From the NCBI RefSeq assembly GCF_001405015.1, contig NZ_CYZX01000020.1, positions 3,187 through 67,186 on the forward strand: a stretch of 64,000 bases of DNA, given 5' to 3'. The stretch comes from Clostridium disporicum (GTDB lineage Bacteria; Bacillota; Clostridia; Clostridiales; Clostridiaceae). Below the pieces are notes generated by a model. That model saw only the letters and a list, made by a program, of their open reading frames with translations, was not told the DNA's origin and made no database searches. Numbering within the stretch: position 1 is the first letter of the stretch; the number at the start of each line of letters is the position of its first letter. Made by a program: the position numbers and the translations under genes. Below, piece after piece: positions 50,207 to 59,608 of the stretch.

Positions 50207-51985
50207 GTGTTGAAGACTGGAAAGATAATTAAAGTTTCAGGTCCTTTAGTTGTAGCTGAAGGAATGGATGAAGCTAATATATATGATATGGTTAAAGTTG
50301 GAGAAAAAGGTCTTATCGGAGAAATTATCGAGATGAGAGGAGATAAGGCATCTATCCAAGTTTACGAAGAAACAACAGGTATAGGTACTGGTGACCCAGT
50401 TGTAACAACTGGAGAGCCTTTAAGCTTAGAGTTAGGACCAGGACTTATTGAATCAATGTTTGATGGAATTCAAAGACCATTAGATGCTTTTGAAAAAGCT
50501 GCTAATTCACCTTTCTTATCAAAGGGGATTTCAGTTAATTCATTAAACAGAGAAAGAGTATGGGACTTTAAACCTACTGTTCAAATTGGAGATGAAGTAT
50601 CAGCAGGAGATATAATTGGTACAGTTCAAGAAACTACAGTTGTATTACATAAGATAATGGTTCCATATGGAGTAAGTGGTAAAGTTAAAGAAATAAAATC
50701 AGGTGAGTTTACAGTTGTTGATACAGTTTGTGTATTAGAAACTGAAAAAGGGGATAAAGAACTTACTATGATGCAAAAATGGCCTGCAAGAAAAGGTAGA
50801 CCATATGAAACAAAATTAAAACCAACAGTTCCAATGACAACAGGACAAAGAGTTATAGATACATTCTTCCCTGTAGCAAAGGGTGGAGCAGCTGCAGTAC
50901 CAGGGCCTTTCGGAGCAGGTAAGACAGTTACTCAACACCAAATTGCAAAATGGGGAGATGCTGAAATTGTTGTTTATGTTGGATGTGGAGAACGTGGAAA
51001 TGAGATGACAGACGTTCTTAATGAATTCCCAGAACTTATTGACCCTAAAACTGGGGAAAGCTTAATGAAAAGAACAGTTCTTATAGCTAATACTTCAAAT
51101 ATGCCAGTTGCAGCTAGAGAAGCTTCAATATATACAGGTATAACTATAGCTGAATACTTTAGAGATATGGGATATTCAGTATCAATAATGGCTGATTCAA
51201 CATCAAGATGGGCAGAAGCATTAAGAGAAATGTCTGGTAGACTTGAAGAAATGCCAGGAGATGAAGGATACCCTGCATACTTAGGATCAAGACTTGCTGA
51301 ATACTATGAAAGAGCTGGTAAGGTTATTTGCTTAGGTAAAGATGGAAGAGAAGGATCAGTAACTGCAATAGGAGCAGTATCACCTCCAGGTGGAGACCTT
51401 TCAGAACCAGTTACACAATCAACTTTAAGAATAGTTAAGGTATTCTGGGGATTAGATGCTCAATTAGCATATAAGAGACACTTCCCAGCAATAAACTGGT
51501 TATCATCTTATTCTTTATATGCAGATACTATAGATGCTTACTTTAATAAAGAAGTTGCTGAAGACTGGTCAGAATTAAGAATGGAAGCTATGGCTTTATT
51601 ACAAGAAGAAGCTAGCCTTGATGAAATAGTTAGATTAGTAGGTATAGATGCTTTATCTGAAAAAGATAGATTAAAGTTAGAAGTTGCTAAGTCAATAAGA
51701 GAAGACTATTTACAACAAAATAGTTTCCATGAAATTGATACGTATACTTCACTAGAAAAGCAATATAGAATGTTAAAATTAGTTTTATTATTTAAGAAAG
51801 AAGCGGAAAGAGCCCTTGAAGCTGGAGTATACTTAAATAAAATTTTAGAATTAGAAGTAAGAGATAAAATAGCAAGAGCTAAGTATATTCATGAAGATGA
51901 TATAAATAGAACAGATGAAATTGCAGAAGAGCTTAAGATTGCTATTGATGATTTGATACGCGAAGGAGGGGTTCTAAATGCTTAG
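50207..51985 (+). CDS. ntpA: V/A-type ATPase catalytic subunit A
   Basis: A 592-residue subunit that hydrolyses or makes ATP in an A3B3 ring. The P-loop is GPFGAGKT, in the V-type GxFGxGKT form, followed by the catalytic Glu in GCGERGNEM. The non-homologous insert typical of A subunits is present between the N-terminal barrel and P-loop (KEIKSGEFTVVDTVCVLE). The start is GTG at 50207, with GGAAGG upstream; the following codon is TTG. Its 3' end overlaps subunit B by 8 bases. Confidence 0.97.
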   Translation: MLKTGKIIKVSGPLVVAEGMDEANIYDMVKVGEKGLIGEIIEMRGDKASIQVYEETTGIGTGDPVVTTGEPLSLELGPGLIESMFDGIQRPLDAFEKAANSPFLSKGISVNSLNRERVWDFKPTVQIGDEVSAGDIIGTVQETTVVLHKIMVPYGVSGKVKEIKSGEFTVVDTVCVLETEKGDKELTMMQKWPARKGRPYETKLKPTVPMTTGQRVIDTFFPVAKGGAAAVPGPFGAGKTVTQHQIAKWGDAEIVVYVGCGERGNEMTDVLNEFPELIDPKTGESLMKRTVLIANTSNMPVAAREASIYTGITIAEYFRDMGYSVSIMADSTSRWAEALREMSGRLEEMPGDEGYPAYLGSRLAEYYERAGKVICLGKDGREGSVTAIGAVSPPGGDLSEPVTQSTLRIVKVFWGLDAQLAYKRHFPAINWLSSYSLYADTIDAYFNKEVAEDWSELRMEAMALLQEEASLDEIVRLVGIDALSEKDRLKLEVAKSIREDYLQQNSFHEIDTYTSLEKQYRMLKLVLLFKKEAERALEAGVYLNKILELEVRDKIARAKYIHEDDINRTDEIAEELKIAIDDLIREGGVLNA

Positions 51986-53357
51986 AGAATACAGAACTGT
52001 AACCGAAGTTGTAGGGCCTTTGATGGTTGTTGAAGGAGTTAGCGGTGTAAAGTTTGATGAGCTAGTAGAAGTTGAAATACAAACTGGCGAAAAAAGAAGA
52101 GGTAAAGTTCTTGAGGTAAATGGATCTAGAGCTATGGTTCAGTTATTTGAAGGTTCTTCAGGGATAAATCTAAAGGGTACAAAAGTAAAATTCTTAGGAA
52201 AGCCTCTTCAACTAGGGGTATCTGAAGATATGTTAGGAAGAGTATTCGATGGTATGGGTAACCCTATAGATAAAGGACCAAAGATTATTCCAGAAGCTTA
52301 TAAAGATATAAATGGTGAAGCTATAAATCCAGTATCAAGAGATTTTCCAGCTGAATTTATTCAAACAGGAATATCTGCTATAGATGGATTAAATACTCTT
52401 GTTAGAGGACAAAAGTTACCAGTGTTCTCAGCAGCAGGTCTTCCACATGCGCAATTAGCTGCTCAAATAGCAAGACAAGCGAAGGTTTTAAATTCAGATT
52501 CTAACTTTGCTGTTGTATTTGCAGCTATAGGTATAACTTTCGAAGAATCTCAATTCTTCGTAGATGAATTTAAAAAGACTGGTGCAATAGATAATGCAGT
52601 TCTATTTATGAACTTAGCATCTGACCCAGCTATCGAGAGAATAGCTACTCCAAGAATGGCATTAACAGCTGCTGAATTCTTAGCATATGAAAAAGACATG
52701 CACGTTCTTGTAATTATGACTGATATAACAAACTATGCAGAAGCTTTAAGAGAAGTATCAGCTGCAAGAAAAGAAGTACCAGGAAGAAGAGGATATCCAG
52801 GATATCTATATACTGACCTTTCTACATTATATGAAAGAGCAGGAAGAATTAGAGGTAGAAAAGGATCTATAACTCAAATTCCAATACTTACAATGCCAGA
52901 AGAAGATAAGACGCATCCAATTCCAGACTTAACTGGGTATATTACAGAGGGGCAAATAATTCTTACAAAAGAGTTATACAAAAAAGGTGTAATGCCTCCA
53001 ATAGATGTATTACCTTCACTATCAAGACTTAAAGATAAAGGTATAGGTAAAGGAAAAACAAGAGAAGACCATGCAGATACAATGAATCAATTATTCTCAG
53101 CTTATGCGCAAGGTAAGCAAGCAAAAGAATTATCTGCTATCTTAGGAGAATCAGCTTTATCAGATACAGATAAGAAATTTGCTAAATTTGCTGAAGCTTT
53201 TGAAGAAGAATATGTTTCTCAAGGATTTGAAACTAATAGAACAATAGAAGAAACATTAAACTTAGGATGGAAATTACTTAAGATTCTTCCAAAGACAGAG
53301 CTTAAGAGAATTAGAGATGAATATCTTGAAAAGTATATGCTAAGAGAGGAAGAGTAG
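51978..53357 (+). CDS. ntpB: V/A-type ATPase regulatory subunit B
   Basis: A 459-residue non-catalytic nucleotide-binding subunit. It has the fold of subunit A but lacks a P-loop; the equivalent region reads FSAAGLPHAQLAAQIARQA. The segments VIMTDITNYAEALREVSAA and GRRGYPGYLYTDLSTLYERAG are highly conserved. CGAAGGAGG precedes the ATG at 51978 in the end of the A gene. Three copies alternate with A in the head. Confidence 0.97.
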   Translation: MLREYRTVTEVVGPLMVVEGVSGVKFDELVEVEIQTGEKRRGKVLEVNGSRAMVQLFEGSSGINLKGTKVKFLGKPLQLGVSEDMLGRVFDGMGNPIDKGPKIIPEAYKDINGEAINPVSRDFPAEFIQTGISAIDGLNTLVRGQKLPVFSAAGLPHAQLAAQIARQAKVLNSDSNFAVVFAAIGITFEESQFFVDEFKKTGAIDNAVLFMNLASDPAIERIATPRMALTAAEFLAYEKDMHVLVIMTDITNYAEALREVSAARKEVPGRRGYPGYLYTDLSTLYERAGRIRGRKGSITQIPILTMPEEDKTHPIPDLTGYITEGQIILTKELYKKGVMPPIDVLPSLSRLKDKGIGKGKTREDHADTMNQLFSAYAQGKQAKELSAILGESALSDTDKKFAKFAEAFEEEYVSQGFETNRTIEETLNLGWKLLKILPKTELKRIRDEYLEKYMLREEE

Positions 53358-53360
53358 AAT

Positions 53361-54002
53361 ATGGCAAGATTAAATGTCAATCCTACTAGAATGGAACTCA
53401 CAAAGCTGAAGAAAAGACTAACTACAGCTACAAGAGGACACAAACTTCTTAAGGATAAGCAAGATGAGCTAATGAGACAATTTATTAATCTTGTTAAATA
53501 TAATAATGAACTTAGAAAGTCAGTAGAAAAAGAACTTGAAGGTTCATTTAAAGATTTCGTTATGGCAAGTGCTGTAATGAGCTCTGAATTCTTAGAGGAA
53601 GCAGTAGCTTATCCTAAGGAAAGTATATCTGTTGAAGTAGGAACTAAGAATATAATGAGTGTTAATGTTCCAGAAATGACTTTCCGTAGACAACTTCAAG
53701 ATGATGAAGGAAGTATATTCCCATATGGATTTGCAAATACTTCAAGTGAATTAGATGATGCCATAACAAAGTTATATACAATATTACCTAAATTACTTGA
53801 ACTTGCAGAAGTTGAAAAATCTACTCAGCTTATGGCTGATGAAATTGAAAAGACAAGAAGAAGAGTTAATGCTCTTGAATATATGACTATACCTCAACTT
53901 CAAGAAACTATTAAATATATAAGAATGAAGTTAGATGAAAATGAAAGAGGAGCCTTAACTAGATTAATGAAGGTTAAGGATATGATTCAATCAAGAGGAT
54001 AA
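53361..54002 (+). CDS. ntpD: V/A-type ATPase subunit D (central stalk)
   Basis: A 213-residue coiled-coil shaft that rotates inside the A3B3 head. Hallmarks are NPTRMELTKLKKRLTTATRG near the start and RRRVNALEYMTIPQLQETI at the C-terminal helix. It starts 3 bases after subunit B and ends the operon before a terminator. Confidence 0.96.
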   Translation: MARLNVNPTRMELTKLKKRLTTATRGHKLLKDKQDELMRQFINLVKYNNELRKSVEKELEGSFKDFVMASAVMSSEFLEEAVAYPKESISVEVGTKNIMSVNVPEMTFRRQLQDDEGSIFPYGFANTSSELDDAITKLYTILPKLLELAEVEKSTQLMADEIEKTRRRVNALEYMTIPQLQETIKYIRMKLDENERGALTRLMKVKDMIQSRG

Positions 54003-54003
54003 T

Positions 54004-54031
54004 AAAAAGCTGTGGAAACACAGCTTTTTCC
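54004..54031 (+). terminator. Terminator of the V-ATPase operon
   Basis: An 11-bp stem AAAAAGCTGTG/CACAGCTTTTT closed by a stable GAAA tetraloop, two bases after the stop of subunit D. Confidence 0.9.
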
Positions 54032-54139
54032 ATTGTAACACTTTTGTAATTGCTAAAGATAGAAAACAATAGTATAATTCTTATATACAATAGACGATTG
54101 ACAAAAGTTATATACTAAATTAATTAAGGAGTACTATTG

Positions 54140-55093
54140 ATGAAATATTTACTAGCGATGATTATTGCATTTTCTGTAGTGTATTTTATTACACCTATGC
54201 TAATGAAAATGTCATTTAAATATAATTTTACAGATAAGCCGACAAAGAGAAAAATACATAGGGGAGAAACTCCATTATGTGGAGGTATAGCTATGTATAT
54301 AGGATTCTTTATTGCTTACTTTATTTCTTTTTGGAATCATCCTTTTGATGAAAAATATGGAATATTTATTGGAGCAACTTTAATTGTTGGAATAGGGCTT
54401 ATTGATGATTATTATAAAAGTGTAGGAAAAGAATTTGCAATTATGCCAAGACTTATAGTACAGTTACTTGCAGCTACAATAGTATTCTTTTCAGGAGTAT
54501 CCTTTAATGGATTTACAAATCCTTTTACAGATACATATATAGCATTACCTACAATTATACAATATGTACTAACTGTTACTTGGATATTTGGAGTGACAAC
54601 TGTTATTAATTGGTCTGATGGTATGGACGGTTTAGCCGGAGGATTATCATTTATATCTGCAATGACATTTGCAGCTACTGCTATTGTTCTTGCACAACCT
54701 CCATCATTGATATTTTCACTTATAACTGGTGGATGTGTATTAGCATTTTTATTATACAATAAATATCCTGCTAAAATATTTATGGGAGATTCGGGGGCTA
54801 ACTTTTTAGGATTTATTTTAAGTATTATTGCTTTAGATGGAGCGTTTAAGCAAGCAACGATATTAAGTTTATTAATACCTATATTAGCTTTGGCCGTTCC
54901 TATTTTTGATAATATTTTTGTTATATTTAAGAGATTTTCAGAGGGTAAGCCTGTTTATCAAGCTGATAGAAGTCAAATACATTATAGATTGAAGGAAAAG
55001 GGATTAACTACAATTGAAGTAGTTACGTCAATAACACTAATAAGCTTAATATTTAGCATAATATCGATAATAATTTTGTTAGTTAAATTTTAA
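54140..55093 (+). CDS. Undecaprenyl-phosphate sugar-1-phosphate transferase (TagO/WecA type)
   Basis: A 317-residue membrane enzyme with about 10 helices. It attaches a sugar phosphate, probably GlcNAc-1-phosphate, to undecaprenyl phosphate and so starts synthesis of wall teichoic acid or another surface glycan. Active-site segments are GLIDDYYKSVGK, NWSDGMDGLAGG and the KIFMGDSGANFLG stretch; the QIHYRL motif near the C terminus is typical of the TagO/WecA branch rather than MraY. I start it at the ATG at 54140, with AAGGAG at 54126-54131. Single-gene unit. Confidence 0.93.
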   Translation: MKYLLAMIIAFSVVYFITPMLMKMSFKYNFTDKPTKRKIHRGETPLCGGIAMYIGFFIAYFISFWNHPFDEKYGIFIGATLIVGIGLIDDYYKSVGKEFAIMPRLIVQLLAATIVFFSGVSFNGFTNPFTDTYIALPTIIQYVLTVTWIFGVTTVINWSDGMDGLAGGLSFISAMTFAATAIVLAQPPSLIFSLITGGCVLAFLLYNKYPAKIFMGDSGANFLGFILSIIALDGAFKQATILSLLIPILALAVPIFDNIFVIFKRFSEGKPVYQADRSQIHYRLKEKGLTTIEVVTSITLISLIFSIISIIILLVKF

Positions 55094-55109
55094 AATTATA
55101 TTGCGGAAT

Positions 55110-55148
55110 AAACTCATAGATATTTAAAGTATCTGTGAGTTTTTTTAT
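55110..55148 (+). terminator. Terminator of the tagO-like gene
   Basis: A 13-bp stem with one G-U (55110-55122 with 55130-55142) and T7, 16 bases after the stop. Confidence 0.8.
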
Positions 55149-55225
55149 GATTATTTATTTATATAAAGAATTATTAAATTTATAAATGGTAATATAAAAG
55201 TAATGAGATAGATTGGAGAGTAAAA

Positions 55226-56089
55226 ATGAATTTTAAAGAGATTAAGAATAAAGGTATATTACTTTTTGATGGTGCAATGGGAACTATGATTAAAAGGTAT
55301 GGATTAAATATAAATAATAATCCTGAAATATATAACTTTACTGAAGAGGATACTATAAAGAAAATACATAAAGAATATATAAAGGCAGGATCAAATGTTA
55401 TAACAACAAATACATTTGGAGCAAATGATATTAGATTAAAAAATAGCAAATATTCTATAGAAGAAATAATAAGAAAAGGTATTATGATAGCAAAAGAAGT
55501 GAAAGGAGATAATGAAGATATATTAATAGCTTATGATATGGGACCAACAGGAGTAGGAGTAAATGCGACAGGAAAACTTACTTTTGATGAAGCTTATGAA
55601 ATTTTCAAAAAACAGGTAATTATTGCGTCGAAAGGTGGAGTAGATTTAATTTTGATAGAGACAATACTTAGTTTAGATGAATGTAAAGCTGCAGTAAAAG
55701 CGGTTAAAGATTATAGTAATTTACCAGTGTTTTGTACATTTACATTAGATAATGATTGTAAGCTTTTTGATGGAAATACTATTGAGAAAGCTATAGAAGA
55801 TATGAATAAGTTAGAAGTAGATGCCGTAGGAATTAACTGTTCTCCAGGGATAAATGGGATACACAAAATTGTTAAGAAAATAAATACGTTAACTAAAAAG
55901 AATATTATTATTCAACCCAATACAAGATGTTATATGAACAATCTAAAGGAATTTATAGAAATATCAGAAAATGAGTTTTCAAAAGAAATATTAAAGTGTA
56001 TTGAAGAGGGAGCAAAAATTGTTGGAGGATGTTGTGGTACTACTCCAGAATATATAAGAAGAATAAAAGAAGAGTTAAGCAAAGTATAG
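55226..56089 (+). CDS. Homocysteine S-methyltransferase domain protein
   Basis: A 287-residue TIM-barrel enzyme that corresponds to the first module of MetH. It opens with LLFDGAMGTMIKRYGL, and the zinc-binding cysteines are Cys205 (GINCSPG) and Cys269/Cys270 (GGCCGTTP), as required to activate homocysteine thiol. No B12-binding or methyltetrahydrofolate domains are attached; they could be separate proteins, or the methyl donor could be another compound such as S-methylmethionine. GGAGAG precedes the ATG. It stands alone before the palindrome at 56125. Confidence 0.88.
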   Translation: MNFKEIKNKGILLFDGAMGTMIKRYGLNINNNPEIYNFTEEDTIKKIHKEYIKAGSNVITTNTFGANDIRLKNSKYSIEEIIRKGIMIAKEVKGDNEDILIAYDMGPTGVGVNATGKLTFDEAYEIFKKQVIIASKGGVDLILIETILSLDECKAAVKAVKDYSNLPVFCTFTLDNDCKLFDGNTIEKAIEDMNKLEVDAVGINCSPGINGIHKIVKKINTLTKKNIIIQPNTRCYMNNLKEFIEISENEFSKEILKCIEEGAKIVGGCCGTTPEYIRRIKEELSKV

Positions 56090-56124
56090 AAAAATATGTT
56101 AATCATCTATTTACAATAGCAACA

Positions 56125-56166
56125 ATACCATATATACTAGTGTATATACACCAGTATATATGGTAT
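56125..56166. promoter_or_regulatory. 42-bp near-perfect palindrome upstream of an ECF S component
   Basis: The left half (56125-56145) and right half (56146-56166) are reverse complements at 20 of 21 positions, centred on GTGTATATACAC. It lies about 30 bases before the start of the S-component gene and 36 bases after the homocysteine methyltransferase stop, where an operator would sit. I do not recognise the regulator. Confidence 0.6.
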
Positions 56167-56197
56167 GAATATTTTGTTTTTAGATGGGGGATTTAAA

Positions 56198-56704
56198 ATG
56201 AATAACAGAGTTAAAAAAATGGTTCTAGCAGGATTATTAGTAGCACTCGCAATAATAATTCCAGTACAATTTGGTTTTTTAAAGATAGTTTTAGGGCCTT
56301 TTAGTGCAACATTATGTTCACATGTGCCTATGTTTTTATCCATGCTTATTTCACCGGTAGTTGCTATTGTTGTAGGAATAGGATCAGGATTAGGATTTTT
56401 TATTACTGGATTGCCACCTTATATTGCTGCAAGAGCATTAATGCATGCTCCTGTAGGATTTATTGGAGCAAAAATTGTTCAGAAAGAAAAGAATTTTAAA
56501 AAAGCTATGGTTATTACTGCTCCGCTACATGGTATTTTAGAAGCATTAATAGTAATTCCATTTGGTTTTAATTTATACGAGATGTTAGTAGTTGTAGCAT
56601 TAGGTACAATAATACATCATGCTATGGATGCATCTATATCATTTGTATTATGTAAAGCAATGGCTAAAGCAAGAAGAAAAGATTTATATTCAGCATTTAA
56701 TTAA
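56198..56704 (+). CDS. ECF transporter S component
   Basis: A 168-residue membrane protein with about six helices, of the size and pattern of vitamin-binding S components in energy-coupling factor transporters (RVKKMVLAGLLVALAI, HVPMFLSMLISPVVAIVVG, GLPPYIAARALMHAPVG). The shared ATPase and T component are not in the window, so it must use a distant EcfA/EcfT module. The vitamin is not clear; a niacin- or folate-like substrate is possible but not supported. I start it at the ATG at 56198, which follows GGGGG; the ATG at 56165 overlaps the palindrome. The G-rich signal is complementary to the C-rich stretch at 19903-19910. Confidence 0.8.
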   Translation: MNNRVKKMVLAGLLVALAIIIPVQFGFLKIVLGPFSATLCSHVPMFLSMLISPVVAIVVGIGSGLGFFITGLPPYIAARALMHAPVGFIGAKIVQKEKNFKKAMVITAPLHGILEALIVIPFGFNLYEMLVVVALGTIIHHAMDASISFVLCKAMAKARRKDLYSAFN

Positions 56705-56727
56705 TAAAAATAGATGATTAAATAATT

Positions 56728-56770
56728 AAAGGCCTCCTGTCAAATTATGATAGGGGGCCTTTAATAGTAT
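56728..56770. terminator. Bidirectional terminator
   Basis: A 15-bp stem with two G-U pairs (56728-56742 with 56748-56762), followed by AATAGTATTTTATTTTTT on the plus strand and TTAATTATTT on the minus strand. It lies between two convergent genes. Confidence 0.8.
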
Positions 56771-56771
56771 T

Positions 56772-56921
56772 TTATTTTTTACTAGATAGATTATTATGTA
56801 CTTTTTCTAAATAATTATGTTGATTTACTATGTTTTCTTCAAAACTTTCTACTGCATGCTTAGTAAAGTTACCAATTTGGGATATAGGAATCGAAGTGTT
56901 TTTTAAATTATTTTTTGTCAT
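56772..56921 (-). CDS. Small 49-residue unrecognised protein
   Basis: A short gene on the minus strand. It begins MTKNNLKNTSIPISQIG and ends NNLSSKK, has no hydrophobic segment and is rich in Asn, Ser and Lys. GAGGATGG lies upstream of the ATG, with normal spacing. It ends immediately before a bidirectional terminator, and no other gene occupies this interval, so the arrangement looks like a real small gene. The HAVESFEENIVNQHNYLE segment may form a helix. It resembles small spore or regulatory proteins only in size. Confidence 0.6.
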   Translation of the reverse strand: MTKNNLKNTSIPISQIGNFTKHAVESFEENIVNQHNYLEKVHNNLSSKK

Positions 56922-57192
56922 AGTAACACCATCCTCTATTTTTTAGTATGATTAATTGAAGAAAATATATTTTATGATATTATTGTTAATATAAGAAAAT
57001 ATACTATTTGATTATATTTTTAAGATAAAATGTTAAAAATAATAAGTATATGGTAAATCATAACAAATTGTAGTTATAATAGTTTTATATGATAACTTTA
57101 TGAATGCTATAGGAAATAATAGTATTTATATTTAAATATTTATGTTTTTAATTTGTTACTATAAGTAATTAGTTGAGAGGGATAAGATAAAG

Positions 57193-59469
57193 ATGGATGA
57201 TTTAAGTCGTGCAAAGCAAGTATTAAAAGAAAAAAAAGAATTAATTTTATATGAAATAAATGAAAAGCTTAAATATGAGCAGGAAATAGAAACAAAACTT
57301 AAAGCTTTAACCAAAGCAGCAAAAGGAAATTATGATCAAGAGAAAGAAAATACAGAGAAAATTTATAACGTATTAAAGATGGATATAGAAAGTTATGAAG
57401 AAGCTATAAAGACTCCGTATTTTGCAAGAGTGGATTTTACTGAAAAGCTAGGAGCTTTAGAAAAAATATATATAGGAAAACAAGGAATATCATCTAGCAA
57501 GGATGGAGAGGAAATTGTTGTAGACTGGAGAGCACCAGTTGCTGATTTGTATTATAGTGGGACAGGTGGAGAAGCGTATTATAAAGCTCCATCAGGAGTT
57601 ATAGAAGGAGAATTATCTCTAAAAAGAAGATTTCTTTACAAAAATGATGATATTGAACGAATTTTTGATGAAGGTATTAATGAACTATTTATTTCAGGGG
57701 AAGAAGGAGTAGATTTAGTAGACGAATTTTTAAAGATAAACCTTGAAGAAAGCAAAGGAAAAAAATTAAAAGAAGTAGTTGCAACTATACAAAAAGAGCA
57801 AAATGATATTATAAGATGGCCTAAAAATTTGCCTATTATAGTGCAAGGATCAGCTGGATCTGGAAAAACAACTATAGCGTTACATAGACTAGCATATCTT
57901 TTATATAGATATAGAGAGTCAATGGAAGGAAAAGATATATTAGTATTAGCACCTAATAAAATATTCTTAGATTATATATCAGAGATTTTACCTAGCCTTG
58001 GTAGTAAAGATGTTGCTCAAACTACTTTTCAAGATTTAGTAGTGAAAGAACTAAAATTAAAAGGAAAAATAAGATCAAAAGATGATAAGTTAAAGGATAT
58101 TATTGAAACTGAAGATGAAACATTAAGAAAATTTATGGTGAACTCATCTAAGGTAAAAGGGAATTTAATATTCAAAACTATAATAGATAGATATATAGCA
58201 CTTCTAGATAGCAGTTCTTTAGAAATAGAAGATATAGTAATAAGTGGATACACGTTATTTTCTAAAAGGGAAATTACTAGATTATATTTAAAAGATTTAA
58301 AAGTATATCCAATAAATAAGCGTAAAGATGAAATTAAAAGATATCTTAATTTAAAGTTAAAAGAAAAAATACAAACTTTATTGTTAACTGTAGATAGAGA
58401 ATGGGATTTAAAAATTAGAGAAGTTAAATCTAATTCTGAAGATAGTGAAGAGAGAAGAAGTGAGTTAAGAAAACTATACGATGAGCGAGATAGTATTAAA
58501 AATTATATAAAACAAGATTCTAAAAAGGTAATGAATGAATACTTTAAAAACTGGAGGGGTATAACTTCTAAAGATATATATTTAAATATGTTTAAAGATA
58601 AAGCTGTGTTTGATATAGCTGTAGATAATAGAATACCATTTCAACTTTTAGAATATATGAAAGAGGAAGTTGTTGAGAACTTTGAAAAGGGGATAGTAGA
58701 CGAAGATGATTTAGCAGCACTTTTATATATTCATATATTATTAGAAGGAATAGAAGAAAAATCGAAGTTTAAACATATAGTAATAGATGAAGCACAAGAT
58801 TATAGTCCATTACAGATTGAAGTAATAACAAATTTAACAAGAGGAAACTCTTTAACTTTAGTAGGAGATTTAGCACAAGGAATTTACTATTACAAAGGTA
58901 TTAAGAGGTGGGAAGATATAACAGAAAAAATATTTAATGGTAATGCAACGTATATATCTTTAACACAAAGTTATAGATCTACTGTGGAAATAATAGATTT
59001 TGCACAGAAAGCATTAGAAGCTCAAAATTTAGGGTTAACTCCAGCTAAACCTGTATTAAGACATGGTGATAAACCAATAATTAAAATGTCTAAAGATAAA
59101 AAAGAATCTGCTAAGTTTATAGAACAGATAATAGAGGAGATAGAAGGTAAAGGAAAAAGAAGTATAGGTATTATTACGAGAACCTTAGAGGAGGCTAAAG
59201 CTTTAGAAAAAAATATTAAGAAATATTGTAATAGAAAAATACAGCTTATAAAGGGAAATGAGAAAGATTCCCCAGAGGATGTGGTAATAATTCCATCCTA
59301 TTTAACAAAAGGGTTAGAGTTTGATGGAACTATTATTTATAATCCATTAGAAAGTAATTATAATGATAATTTATTAAATCAAAGATTACTTTATGTTGCT
59401 TTAACGAGGGCATTACACTATCAGTATGTTATTGCTGAAGGTGAAATAAGTAGGAATATTGAGTATTAA
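57193..59469 (+). CDS. helD: HelD-like RNA polymerase recycling helicase
   Basis: A 758-residue superfamily 1 ATPase. HelD of Bacillus rescues stalled RNA polymerase from DNA. The N-terminal coiled-coil arm (KQVLKEKKELILYEI) and the family-specific region RVDFTEKLGALEKIYIGK, then VVDWRAPVADLYYSG are present. Walker A GSAGSGKT is at residues 219-226; motif II is VIDEAQDYSP, and YVALTRA marks motif VI. The start ATG at 57193 has GAGAGGG upstream. It is a single gene with no terminator clearly visible after it. Confidence 0.9.
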   Translation: MDDLSRAKQVLKEKKELILYEINEKLKYEQEIETKLKALTKAAKGNYDQEKENTEKIYNVLKMDIESYEEAIKTPYFARVDFTEKLGALEKIYIGKQGISSSKDGEEIVVDWRAPVADLYYSGTGGEAYYKAPSGVIEGELSLKRRFLYKNDDIERIFDEGINELFISGEEGVDLVDEFLKINLEESKGKKLKEVVATIQKEQNDIIRWPKNLPIIVQGSAGSGKTTIALHRLAYLLYRYRESMEGKDILVLAPNKIFLDYISEILPSLGSKDVAQTTFQDLVVKELKLKGKIRSKDDKLKDIIETEDETLRKFMVNSSKVKGNLIFKTIIDRYIALLDSSSLEIEDIVISGYTLFSKREITRLYLKDLKVYPINKRKDEIKRYLNLKLKEKIQTLLLTVDREWDLKIREVKSNSEDSEERRSELRKLYDERDSIKNYIKQDSKKVMNEYFKNWRGITSKDIYLNMFKDKAVFDIAVDNRIPFQLLEYMKEEVVENFEKGIVDEDDLAALLYIHILLEGIEEKSKFKHIVIDEAQDYSPLQIEVITNLTRGNSLTLVGDLAQGIYYYKGIKRWEDITEKIFNGNATYISLTQSYRSTVEIIDFAQKALEAQNLGLTPAKPVLRHGDKPIIKMSKDKKESAKFIEQIIEEIEGKGKRSIGIITRTLEEAKALEKNIKKYCNRKIQLIKGNEKDSPEDVVIIPSYLTKGLEFDGTIIYNPLESNYNDNLLNQRLLYVALTRALHYQYVIAEGEISRNIEY

Positions 59470-59608
59470 TTAATAACAACTATTAATTCAGAGTAAAATA
59501 GTCAATAATCTAACTTTTTGACTTATAATAGTTATAAATTATAGTTTAAGATTGAAATATAATTTGGTAAAATATAAAATAGAAATTAGTAATTTGGAGG
59601 TTGAATGA

